Assembly (NCBI GenBank): GCA_041395725.1
Contig: JAWKZW010000001.1
Coordinates: 434,001 to 498,000, forward strand
Direction of reading: 5' to 3'
Origin: Gammaproteobacteria bacterium
Lineage (GTDB): Bacteria; Pseudomonadota; Gammaproteobacteria; Pseudomonadales; Pseudohongiellaceae
DNA: 64,000 nt
Part shown: one piece after another, positions 44,524 through 52,447 of the stretch
Position numbering within the stretch: the stretch's first letter is position 1
Layout: each line of letters starts with the position of its first letter
Notes under the pieces: model-generated
Told to the model about the DNA's origin: nothing
Databases searched by the model: none
The model's input: only the letters and a program-made list of their open reading frames with translations
Program-made: the position numbers and the translations under genes

Positions 44524-47105
44524 TTCTGTCCGCCTCCTGCCAATGAGGAAAGTTTTTTGCTCGTCAATCTTGCCAGAATGTCATCACTTCCCAGTTTCGC
44601 TTCGGCCATCTTGCGTGCAGCAAGCTCCCTCCATTCAATGACTCCAGGCGACTGGAAAGAGTCCCAGAGCGTACGCATTGTTGTCATGCATTCTTCTGAA
44701 AACTTCTTGAAGTCTTCAACGCTGATGTAAAAAACATCGCCCGTATGAGGTTCCGCAGCAAAATGCAATTTGTCCGATGTCGAGCAGAACACGACCGAGA
44801 AACTTACTCCTGGGTGTTCTGCTGCGAGTGTGTCCGGATGGGCCTTGGCCTGAAGTGTTTTCTCTTTTGAGACGACAGGGTTCTCTCCGGTTGCCGTGTA
44901 ATCCTCAAAAACAACGCCCTGTCGCCCAAAAATCCACCACGGGTCCGGGTCTCCGGATCGCTCAGTGTTCCCCGATTCAAAGCCCAGCAGGCGACCGAGC
45001 TTGACCTGCGCTTCTTCAAACGGCTTCGCCTCCGTACTTGAAAGCCCTTCCCGGATGGCCTGGAAATACTTTTCGATTTTTACGCTGCCGGACTTTCCAA
45101 ACCGTTCAAGGACTCCTTCTATACGCTCGATGCGCTCTCCATAAATGACATCGACAGGTGCTTCCTGTGTCTGGTTGGAGAGCAGCTTTTGAATCTGTTT
45201 GAGCCATGGCAACGTACTGGCGCATGAAAAGGCAGCAGAAAAATGTTCTTGAGCTACCGGTGCTTGCTCCGACTGGTAGGCTGCTGAGCCAGCAAGGTAG
45301 TTCCAGAGAGCAGAATATCCCTTCAGATCATGCCCACCGGCAAGGCTGGCCAACACGTCTTTTGCTGAAGAGAGCGCGCTGTCAAAATCGCCGGACCAAA
45401 GGGCATCGTGAAATTTCACTTCATGCACCACAGAGTTTCCGAGCGGACTTGCCGATGGTATGGGCGATTGAGTCAGTTCGTCTCTTGTTTCCAATATATG
45501 GTTATCAGCCGATTTCCACTCTGGCCCGTGGGCAACGAATATGTCGATGTTATCCCCCAGTTCAGACGGATTATCGACTTTTGATTGTTCGACACCGAAA
45601 TTGACTTCGGCCTGAAGTTCCGGATGCAGTGTTTCTCGCTTTTCTGGCATGTGGAAATACTGATGCACCTTGTCGCCGATGATCACCACGAGCGCGTAGT
45701 CGGTTGATGAACGTGTGCATCTTCCTACCGCCTGAGTGATCCTGGTGCGGATGCGAACCTGGAAGAGAACAGAGGCCCCAAGGCGGCTGATGATGAAGCG
45801 CTCCTGCAGATTCGTAGATTCCGGAAGACCATAGATGATCAGGTATCTGCATTCGTCTCCGATCAGATCGATTCCGTCATACCTGTTCGCCAGAACCGCA
45901 ATGGCGGAACCGGCCTGGGTGAATGATTTCTTCGACGCCTCCAGTTGTGCGGCGTCAAAGAGGGTATGACCCTGCGTCGCCGGAAGTGCTCCAATGGCTT
46001 CTCTGACTTTATCAGCATCACGGTTGCTTGGGGTGAGGACGAGCGCTCTGTCAAATTTCGTAGTCCAGGAAATCGCGAGACTCAATGAAGCCGCTTCATC
46101 CCAATTCCGCATAGGAAACACGAAGAAACGTCGACCGATTCCCTGCTTATCCCAGCCCTCTGGAGCAGGTATCCGCTCGATCTTTTTCCGCCCGAAAATT
46201 CTTTCCAGATCCCCGCCTTCTCCGAGAGTAGCGGACATATAAATGCGCTGCCGCGCATTCTGAAACGGCGCAAAGCTCTTGGTGGGCGCTATAAGAGGAC
46301 GAATGAGAATGGAATTGCTGGTGTAATAGAGATGGCAGGCGTGGAGGTGATCTCTGATCATGCGCCATCGATAACCGTATTCCTCCGGGCTCTCATCGTC
46401 TCTGGAGGCATTGTCAATCGCTGCCGTCAGAGCGGTCCTGCACTTGAGTACATAAGGTGTCGGAATCTTGTTCACGAAGGACGTATCAAGCGATCCCTCA
46501 TTACCCTGGTCGTAACGGAGCTGGTCATTTTCCGTGGTGTAAGGCGCGATGATCTGCCAGATTGCATCGAAGGTGGATTCATCCTGATAGCGCCGGACCT
46601 CCAACGACCAGAAACTCGAAACATAATTCTCGGCGGCGTGGGCATCGTCAAAAATGATTGTATGAACGTCACTGAAAAACGGATTTGTGTTGAACAGAGC
46701 GCTATAGGTGGCAACGCCTATTGATTCGCAATTATTGAAAGCGGTCTTGTCGGCCTCCGGGTACTGGTGTTTGGACCCCGAGAAATCAAGAGCGTTGATT
46801 CCGTATTTTTCTTTGGCCTGTTCAACGACCTGATGTACAAGCTGTTTGGTAGGACAGAGCAGTACACATCTCTCCCGTTTTGTTCTTCTGCGCCACTCTG
46901 CGATCAGGAGGCCAACCAGGGTCTTGCCGCTGCCGGTGGGCAGCTCAAGTGCGATATCACGATTGTCGACATGGTCCATGTAGTTGCGCAGCATGTCTGC
47001 CTGCTGCGCAAGAAGGCCTTCTACGGTACGGTCCCGCAGGTCGCGGAACAACGATTCAGGATCTTTGATGGATACCGAAGACTTCTGAGGGATTTTAAAG
47101 GCCAT
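44520..47105 (-). CDS. DEAD/DEAH-type helicase inserted in the hsd operon
   Basis: 861 residues from ATG 47105, which has AAGGAGGG 8 nt away. Walker A ELPTGSGKTLVG, motif II variant FDDAHAAEN, motif III MSATLGEGG, motif VI-like RIRTRITQAVGRCTR. The second half (about 500-861) is unassigned. It is not a standard hsd component; here it is coupled to hsdR by a 4-nt overlap and starts inside the hsdR vestige. It could assist DNA translocation or be a separate defence gene trapped in the operon. Confidence 0.85.
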   Translation of the reverse strand: MAFKIPQKSSVSIKDPESLFRDLRDRTVEGLLAQQADMLRNYMDHVDNRDIALELPTGSGKTLVGLLIAEWRRRTKRERCVLLCPTKQLVHQVVEQAKEKYGINALDFSGSKHQYPEADKTAFNNCESIGVATYSALFNTNPFFSDVHTIIFDDAHAAENYVSSFWSLEVRRYQDESTFDAIWQIIAPYTTENDQLRYDQGNEGSLDTSFVNKIPTPYVLKCRTALTAAIDNASRDDESPEEYGYRWRMIRDHLHACHLYYTSNSILIRPLIAPTKSFAPFQNARQRIYMSATLGEGGDLERIFGRKKIERIPAPEGWDKQGIGRRFFVFPMRNWDEAASLSLAISWTTKFDRALVLTPSNRDADKVREAIGALPATQGHTLFDAAQLEASKKSFTQAGSAIAVLANRYDGIDLIGDECRYLIIYGLPESTNLQERFIISRLGASVLFQVRIRTRITQAVGRCTRSSTDYALVVIIGDKVHQYFHMPEKRETLHPELQAEVNFGVEQSKVDNPSELGDNIDIFVAHGPEWKSADNHILETRDELTQSPIPSASPLGNSVVHEVKFHDALWSGDFDSALSSAKDVLASLAGGHDLKGYSALWNYLAGSAAYQSEQAPVAQEHFSAAFSCASTLPWLKQIQKLLSNQTQEAPVDVIYGERIERIEGVLERFGKSGSVKIEKYFQAIREGLSSTEAKPFEEAQVKLGRLLGFESGNTERSGDPDPWWIFGRQGVVFEDYTATGENPVVSKEKTLQAKAHPDTLAAEHPGVSFSVVFCSTSDKLHFAAEPHTGDVFYISVEDFKKFSEECMTTMRTLWDSFQSPGVIEWRELAARKMAEAKLGSDDILARLTSKKLSSLAGGGQK

Positions 47106-47238
47106 GGAGTAACCCTCCTTGGTTTCTATTGCATGCGCCACCGTAGCTCGCGAGCTCTTCGGCAACCATGTTCGAAGTCACGCCGCCGCAGAGCGTGTCG
47201 AGAACCATCTGTTCGACGGTATTTTCTTCATTAAACAT
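47095..47238 (-). pseudogene. Vestigial hsdR 5' end between hsdS and the helicase
   Basis: A 47-codon frame starts at ATG 47238, overlapping the hsdS stop by 8 nt, and reads MFNEENTVEQMVLDTLCGGV then SNMVAEELASYGG before losing resemblance and stopping inside the helicase start. The beginning is almost the same as that of the intact hsdR at 44523 (FNEENTIEQLVLDTL), and FNE-x-NTVEQM-LD is how many HsdR proteins begin. I infer that the original hsdR followed hsdS directly and its start was left behind when the helicase gene and the present hsdR were inserted or recombined. Confidence 0.75.
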
Positions 47239-48460
47239 GGGATTCCTCTTCAGCTATCGTCGCTCCGACCATGTTGTTTATCAGAGCAGCCAAGCATTTT
47301 TTTGCTTCGGCGACATGGTTCCTTTGAAGATGCTTTCTAAGCTCCAAATTATTGAGCACTTCAACAATCTGCTTCTGCTCCTCCATCGGAGGTAGTGGAA
47401 CCAGCACCTTTTTCAAGTTTCCTGCGCTGATATTAGTTTGACTCACACCGGGAGTGGCATAGGCAAGAAGCCTTCTTTGGCCGAGACCTGAATTCAGATA
47501 ATGATTGAGGAAGTCAGGAAGGATTTGGTCCTCATCCGCTCTCAGGCGAACCAAGTATGATGCGAATACATAATCCCCTTCAAGATCAAATATTCCGACC
47601 TTGCCGACCAAATCGGCACTGTTCGTTCTATTGAAAAGTATGTCGCCTTTGTGAACCTTGAATGAATTGAAATCTGAATCATCTAAGTCAACGTATTTCA
47701 AATCGTTGGCAATGATCCGTCCATCGTCGTAGTTCATCATTCGGAGAATCGGATATTGGCCAGATTCATTCAAAGGTATAGACAAACCATATTGGCAAAT
47801 CGATGTTACGTCTTCAACAGTAGCGAGACGCCAGTGGACTGGTATTTCACCAAGCCTGGTGTGCTGGGTTGCATGCTGTCCAATTCCCCTGACTGTTAGT
47901 CGATTCAGCAAGGTTCTTTTTACCGACATCAGATTGTCGTTACTCTGCTGATGTTGATTAAATGACTCATCGGCAGCCCACAGGATCTCGGCAATGCGCT
48001 TCTGTTCATCAATGGGCGGCAGCTGGAATTCCTGCACTTTCAGGGTCTTCCAGTTGATCGTCGGTGAGAGCGAGCCCACCGATATTTCGATAGCCCGCTC
48101 CATGAACATGTCGGATTGCAGAAAGAACGGCAAAAACTCCGGCAGAATCATCTTGGGTTTTGCGCGGACGACCATGGCATGTGCCGAGCAGATGCCGTCA
48201 AACTCGGCCACGGCGAGTTTGCGTTGATACGCACGGCGGCGGCCGAAAATCACATCGCCCTTCTTGAAGACCAGCTTCTGTCCGGAGACATCGGACGGGT
48301 TCCCCCACTGGCGTAAATGAATCGTGCTGGGATCGAGGTGTTCCAGTCCGACATAGACGTCAGTCTTTGCGTCGGCCGGGTCCACCCTCACAGCAATGTT
48401 CTGGGCGATATCGCCAAACTTGACCATGTTCCAGCCGGGCTTCTGGAGCTGCGTACTCAT
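47231..48460 (-). CDS. hsdS: Type I restriction specificity subunit
   Basis: 409 residues with two target-recognition domains, each followed by the conserved helix region: LPPIDEQKRIAEILWAADE near 155 and LPPMEEQKQIVEVLNNLE near 362. So both half-site modules are present and the protein should read a bipartite sequence; the sequence cannot be predicted by eye. Coupled to hsdM (4-nt overlap). Acts with the two HsdM paralogues for methylation and with HsdR for restriction. Confidence 0.93.
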   Translation of the reverse strand: MSTQLQKPGWNMVKFGDIAQNIAVRVDPADAKTDVYVGLEHLDPSTIHLRQWGNPSDVSGQKLVFKKGDVIFGRRRAYQRKLAVAEFDGICSAHAMVVRAKPKMILPEFLPFFLQSDMFMERAIEISVGSLSPTINWKTLKVQEFQLPPIDEQKRIAEILWAADESFNQHQQSNDNLMSVKRTLLNRLTVRGIGQHATQHTRLGEIPVHWRLATVEDVTSICQYGLSIPLNESGQYPILRMMNYDDGRIIANDLKYVDLDDSDFNSFKVHKGDILFNRTNSADLVGKVGIFDLEGDYVFASYLVRLRADEDQILPDFLNHYLNSGLGQRRLLAYATPGVSQTNISAGNLKKVLVPLPPMEEQKQIVEVLNNLELRKHLQRNHVAEAKKCLAALINNMVGATIAEEESHV

Positions 48461-49980
48461 TTGCCACCTCCCGTCACCCGTGCGTCCTCAAGCACCGCGA
48501 AGAGGCCCTCCATCGAATCTCGTAATGCCATCGAGCTTTCCTGCCAGTTCGCAATAGCCTGCTTGAGGCTGACCGCTTCGGCCGCTCCTTTGCCATTGCC
48601 GTTTCCGTTTTCGGACCGGACGTAGAGTGGAATACTGAGGTTGCTGTTTCTCTCCCGGATCTCGTCATTACCGACAACCCGGGCAAAACCGTCCTCATCG
48701 CCAAAGGCCTGGTAAGCGGAGACAATACGCTGGAGGTGGTCGTCGGTGAGAAAGCTCTGCGCCCGTTCGCGGGTCACCTCGTTCACCGCGTTTATGAAGA
48801 GCACCTTGTTCCTGCGCTCCTTGGGTTTGTTCATCCGGCAGATGACGACGCAGGCCTCCATGGGAGAGTTGTAAAAGAGGTTGGGCCCGAGACCCAGCAC
48901 ACATTCCACCACATCATGGGCGACCAGCTTTTCGCGCATGGCCGACTCTTCGTTGCGGAAGAGGACACCATGCGGAAACAGGATGGCGCAGCGGCCGCTC
49001 CTGGCCTTCATGCTCTTGATGATGTGCTGCCAAAAGGCGTAGTCGGCACGGCCCTGAGGTGGAGTGCCGTAGATGTTCCGGCCCCACGGATCGGCGGACC
49101 AGGCATCGCGGTCCCACTGCTTGATGGAGTACGGCGGATTAGCCAGCACTACATCGAACTGCATGAGCCGATCGCCTTCGACAAATGCAGGATGGGCCAG
49201 GGTATCGCCCCGGACGATGCGGAAGTCCTCAATGCCGTGCAGGAACAAATTCATCCGGCCGATGGCCGAGGTGAGCAGGTTGCGTTCCTGACCGAACAGC
49301 CGCAGGTTGCGCCATTCCTTGTTCTGCCGCTTGATATGGGTAACGGCGGAGAGCAGCATGCCGGCCGAACCGCACGTCGGATCATAGATCGACTCGCCTG
49401 GTTTGGGTTCGAGCATCTCGGTCATCAGGTGAACCACGGTGCGGTTGGTATAGAACTCCGCAGCGGTGTGCCCGGAATCGTCGGCGAACTTCTTGATCAG
49501 AAACTCGTAACCCACACCCAGCTCATCCTCCGGGCAGTTGGAAACCGAAAGCGTCTGAGAACTGAAGTGCTCGATCAGCTCGCGCAGCATGTGATCCGGC
49601 AGACGCTCCTTATTGGTCCACTGGGCATCGCCGAAGACCCCGTACAAGGTATCGGGGTTGGCCTTCTCTATGCTACGCAGGGCGTCCTGGATGGCCTTGC
49701 CCACGTTCTTGACCTTGGTGCGGGTGGCCTTCCAGTGAGCATCCTCCGGAATCTGGAAGCGGTGCTGCTCGGGCAGCGCGGCGTATTCCTGATCACCGCC
49801 TGATTCATCCAGCGCCTCAGCCAGCTCTTCGTCGTACACATCGCACAGACGCTTGTAGAACAGCAGCGGGAAGATGAACTGTTTGTAATCCCCGGCGTCG
49901 ATGTAGCCACGTAGCAAGGTGGCAGCACCCCAGAGATAGGATTCGAGCACTGATTGGGAAATGTGCTTGCTCATCTTCAT
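48457..49980 (-). CDS. hsdM: Type I DNA methyltransferase subunit, second copy
   Basis: 507 residues from the ATG at 49980, chosen because it overlaps the preceding stop as ATGA. N-terminal HsdM helical domain (YLWGAATLLRGYIDAGDYK), SAM motif I DPTCGSAGMLLSA, catalytic motif IV NPPYS. Adenine N6-methyltransferase. Clearly paralogous to the HsdM upstream over the whole length (FGDAQWTNK, ELIEHFSS, GYEFLIKKFADD) but diverged, so not a recent duplication. Confidence 0.93.
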   Translation of the reverse strand: MKMSKHISQSVLESYLWGAATLLRGYIDAGDYKQFIFPLLFYKRLCDVYDEELAEALDESGGDQEYAALPEQHRFQIPEDAHWKATRTKVKNVGKAIQDALRSIEKANPDTLYGVFGDAQWTNKERLPDHMLRELIEHFSSQTLSVSNCPEDELGVGYEFLIKKFADDSGHTAAEFYTNRTVVHLMTEMLEPKPGESIYDPTCGSAGMLLSAVTHIKRQNKEWRNLRLFGQERNLLTSAIGRMNLFLHGIEDFRIVRGDTLAHPAFVEGDRLMQFDVVLANPPYSIKQWDRDAWSADPWGRNIYGTPPQGRADYAFWQHIIKSMKARSGRCAILFPHGVLFRNEESAMREKLVAHDVVECVLGLGPNLFYNSPMEACVVICRMNKPKERRNKVLFINAVNEVTRERAQSFLTDDHLQRIVSAYQAFGDEDGFARVVGNDEIRERNSNLSIPLYVRSENGNGNGKGAAEAVSLKQAIANWQESSMALRDSMEGLFAVLEDARVTGGGK

Positions 49981-50204
49981 TGCGCTATCACTTCCCATTC
50001 GTAAATGTCCGTTGGAATATCGACGCCATCCAGAGAGTCCCAGTCGTAATCGCCGGTTGCTTGGGTATAGACGTCATCAGCCGCAGCCAGGACTGAGTGA
50101 TAGGAGCCAAGCAATTCGTCCTTGAACCACAGGCCCCAGCGGCTATTGGCTTGCGGTTTGATGAGGAAACGGCCGATGGGCGATTGGTACTGATACATCT
50201 TCAC
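49977..50204 (-). CDS. Small coupled protein between the two hsdM genes
   Basis: 75 residues: MYQYQSPIGRFLIKPQANSRWGLWFKDELLGSYHSVLAAADDVYTQATG then YDWDSLDGVDIP. ATGA overlaps at both ends tie it to both methyltransferase genes, which is good evidence that it is translated. The sequence looks like a small beta-strand-rich domain with many aromatic residues. I do not recognise a named family; it may regulate or bridge the two M subunits. Confidence 0.75.
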   Translation of the reverse strand: MKMYQYQSPIGRFLIKPQANSRWGLWFKDELLGSYHSVLAAADDVYTQATGDYDWDSLDGVDIPTDIYEWEVIAQ

Positions 50205-51718
50205 AGCAGGCCCTCCCGTATCAGCAGCCCTTTCAGGCGATCCTCAGCCGCATACGCTGCTTTCAGCGATTCCTTGAGGTTGGCGACGGCCTGATCGATG
50301 GTCATGGATTCTTCCTCGATCACCGGTTCCACGTAACGGGGGATATTCAGGTTGAAGTCGTTTTCCCGGATTTCATCGAGAGTGACTATCCGGCTAATCC
50401 CTTCGACATCCTGATAGCCTTCGTACCAGTGGTGGATGTTGTCCACGTGCTCCGGCAATAGTTCGTTCTGTGCCCGACCGGTCTTGAACTCCTTCGAGGC
50501 GTCGATGAACAACACCTTTTGGCGGTGAGCCTTGGGCTTGCTGTCCCGGAATACCAGCAAGCAAGGTGCGAGACCGGTACCGTAGAAAATGTTTTGGCCA
50601 AGACCGATCACCGCTTCGAGAATGTCCATCTCCAGCAACTTGCGGCGGATTTTGCCTTCCTTGGACATGCGGAACAGCACGCCATGGGGTACTACTACCG
50701 CCATACGGCCTGATTTACGGGCCATGGATTTGATCATGTGCTGAACCCAGGCGAAGTCGCCGGACTTGGCCGGCGGCAACCCGGCAAAGTTGCGCCCGTA
50801 AGGATCATTGACCCAGACATCATCCCCCCACTTTTCCAGGGAGAAGGGAGGATTGGCGATGACACAGTCAAAGGTTGCGAGGCTGTCGCCTGAGTAAAAG
50901 GCGGGCAAGCGCAGCGTGTCACCGCGTTCGATATGGAAATCTTCCGCGCCGTGTAGAAAGAGGTTCATCCGGGCGATGGAGGATGTGGTCAGGTTCTTTT
51001 CCTGGCCATAGAGCTTGCCCAGCATGAGGTTCTCGTCACCGCCATGCTCTTTGACATGGTGCAACGCCTCGAGGAGCATGCCGCCGGTACCGCAGGCCGG
51101 ATCATAGATGGTTTCCCCGGCCTTGGGCGCAAGGATGCGGACCATCAGCGCGACCACGGAGCGCGGGGTATAGAACTCGCCGGCCTTCTTATTGGTGAGG
51201 TCGGCAAATTTCTTGATCAGGTATTCGTAGGCCTGGCCGAGGATATCCGCCTTGCAGTGCTCATTACCCAGATTGAGCGACGAGAAGTGTTCGATCAGGT
51301 CCTTGAGCAGTGCGTCCGAAAGGCGGTCCTTGTTGGTCCACTGGGCATCGCCGAAGATACCGTGCAGGGTGTCAGGATTGGCCTGTTCGATGCAGCGCAT
51401 GGCCTTCTGGAGTGCATGACCGATATTGGCGCTTTTGGCCCGAACATCTTGCCAATGGCAGCCCTCCGAAACCTGGAATCGGTGGTTCTCGGGGAACTGT
51501 GCGAATTCCACGTCACCGTCGGACTCTTCCAGTGCAACGGCATACTCTTCGTCATAAACATCGGAGAGCCGTTTGAAGAAAAGCAGCGGGAAGATGTAGG
51601 TCTTGAAGTCGGCCGCGTCGACAGGACCGCGCAGGATATTGGCTGCCTCCCAGAGATGTCCGGAGAGGATCCCGATATCCAGATCGACTGAATTGTTTTT
51701 TCCGTTCCTTGGGCTCAT
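50201..51718 (-). CDS. hsdM: Type I DNA methyltransferase subunit, first copy
   Basis: 505 residues. HLWEAANILRGPVDAADFKTYIFPLLFFKRL, SAM motif I DPACGTGGMLLEA, motif IV NPPFSLEKW, and GEFYTPRSVVALMV before motif I, all as in active HsdM. First methyltransferase of the operon, overlapping the HTH gene and the 75-residue gene by 4 nt each. With the second HsdM and one HsdS it could build an asymmetric M1-M2-S enzyme instead of the usual M2S. Confidence 0.94.
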   Translation of the reverse strand: MSPRNGKNNSVDLDIGILSGHLWEAANILRGPVDAADFKTYIFPLLFFKRLSDVYDEEYAVALEESDGDVEFAQFPENHRFQVSEGCHWQDVRAKSANIGHALQKAMRCIEQANPDTLHGIFGDAQWTNKDRLSDALLKDLIEHFSSLNLGNEHCKADILGQAYEYLIKKFADLTNKKAGEFYTPRSVVALMVRILAPKAGETIYDPACGTGGMLLEALHHVKEHGGDENLMLGKLYGQEKNLTTSSIARMNLFLHGAEDFHIERGDTLRLPAFYSGDSLATFDCVIANPPFSLEKWGDDVWVNDPYGRNFAGLPPAKSGDFAWVQHMIKSMARKSGRMAVVVPHGVLFRMSKEGKIRRKLLEMDILEAVIGLGQNIFYGTGLAPCLLVFRDSKPKAHRQKVLFIDASKEFKTGRAQNELLPEHVDNIHHWYEGYQDVEGISRIVTLDEIRENDFNLNIPRYVEPVIEEESMTIDQAVANLKESLKAAYAAEDRLKGLLIREGLL

Positions 51719-51924
51719 TCCGATTTATCCGACCCCGCAATATCTGCCGCACCGCCAGCCTTAACCCACTCGTCGACTTCGTATTTCTTGAACTTCCAAA
51801 GACGGCCCATGCGGTGAGCGGGCATACCCCCTTTGTCGATCCACTTGTACACGGTGTCATTACTGACCCCGAGGTGTTTGCATATCTCACTGATCGACAA
51901 CCAACGATCTTCCATTTCGGCCAT
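51715..51924 (-). CDS. HTH regulator heading the restriction operon
   Basis: 69 residues from ATG 51924, 8 nt after GAGGA. DRWLSISEICKHLGVSNDTVYKWIDKGGMPAHRMGRLWKFKKYEVDEWV is a helix-turn-helix of the excisionase/AlpA-MerR type (17-49). It overlaps the first hsdM (ATGA) and so is co-expressed. A likely control protein delaying restriction after transfer, by analogy with C proteins; that role is inference. A start 15 nt upstream is possible. Confidence 0.82.
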   Translation of the reverse strand: MAEMEDRWLSISEICKHLGVSNDTVYKWIDKGGMPAHRMGRLWKFKKYEVDEWVKAGGAADIAGSDKSE

Positions 51925-52062
51925 TTCACTATTCCTCATGGGCGATTGGGGTTACTTGCTGTGCTTGCAACAGAGTGAACTCGAGTCACGTCCATAATGA
52001 ATATGACCCAGGTTAAGAGCATAAAGTAGTATACGAGCAGAATTCCGGATATCAAACGATCT

Positions 52063-52093
52063 TTGCCGATTTAAGCCGATTTGCATCTATAAT
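52063..52093 (+). promoter_or_regulatory. Candidate promoter for the small plus-strand gene
   Basis: TATAAT at 52088-52093 with TTGCCG at 52063-52068, spacing 19 nt (a little wide). GCCGATTT occurs twice in tandem just upstream. Transcription would run toward the gene at 52213. Confidence 0.45.
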
Positions 52094-52126
52094 AGCGGAG
52101 GAGTAGCCTGAGATGGTTAACCTTTA

Positions 52127-52167
52127 ACCAATTCTGAGGGGGAATTGGTGGGTAGCGTGTGACTACC
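52127..52167. repeat. Two adjacent inverted repeats between the restriction operon and traG
   Basis: ACCAATTC (52127-52134) and GAATTGGT (52142-52149) are perfect arms around TGAGGGG; GGTAG (52151-52155) and CTACC (52163-52167) follow at once. No T-run follows. They lie in the leader of the small plus-strand gene; they may be an RNA structure or a protein-binding site. The 508-nt interval otherwise holds only the promoter and that gene. Confidence 0.5.
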
Positions 52168-52212
52168 AACCAGGCTGTTCATAAAATCAGCAGTTTTTCG
52201 TAGTATGCGAGT

Positions 52213-52443
52213 ATGACTGACTCAACATCAAAAGATAGAAACTGTGCCAGCGCTCTCAAAGCCTGTCGGCATTTAATGACCAGCGTCTTGCTATTGATAG
52301 TGGGTGCCGGTCGCGAGTTTTTCGCTCTTTTGAACACTACGGACGACGACAATTCCGGAGATGTTTCTAGCGGATCACTCAACTATCGGACCGGGGAACG
52401 CGATGATGGTACAGATCCATTTGGCTGGTACGACCACAAGTAA
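52213..52443 (+). CDS. Small hypothetical protein opposite traG
   Basis: 76 residues: a polar start, a short hydrophobic stretch (LMTSVLLLIVGAGREFFALL) and an acidic tail ending TGERDDGTDPFGWYDHK. A promoter-like TATAAT lies upstream but the ribosome site is weak. The DGTDPFGWY ending feels familiar from hypothetical genes at this position in related elements, though I cannot name a family. It converges with traG, with only 4 nt between the stops. Confidence 0.5.
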   Translation: MTDSTSKDRNCASALKACRHLMTSVLLLIVGAGREFFALLNTTDDDNSGDVSSGSLNYRTGERDDGTDPFGWYDHK

Positions 52444-52447
52444 AGTT

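Noticed and set aside
48736..49803. Long plus-strand frame of 355 codons
   Set aside because: Antisense of the second hsdM; no start signal and no recognisable domain.
52113..52127. Four-codon leader peptide (ATG GTT AAC CTT TAA) after GGAGGAG
   Set aside because: Too short to support without a conserved attenuator structure or a regulated gene behind it.
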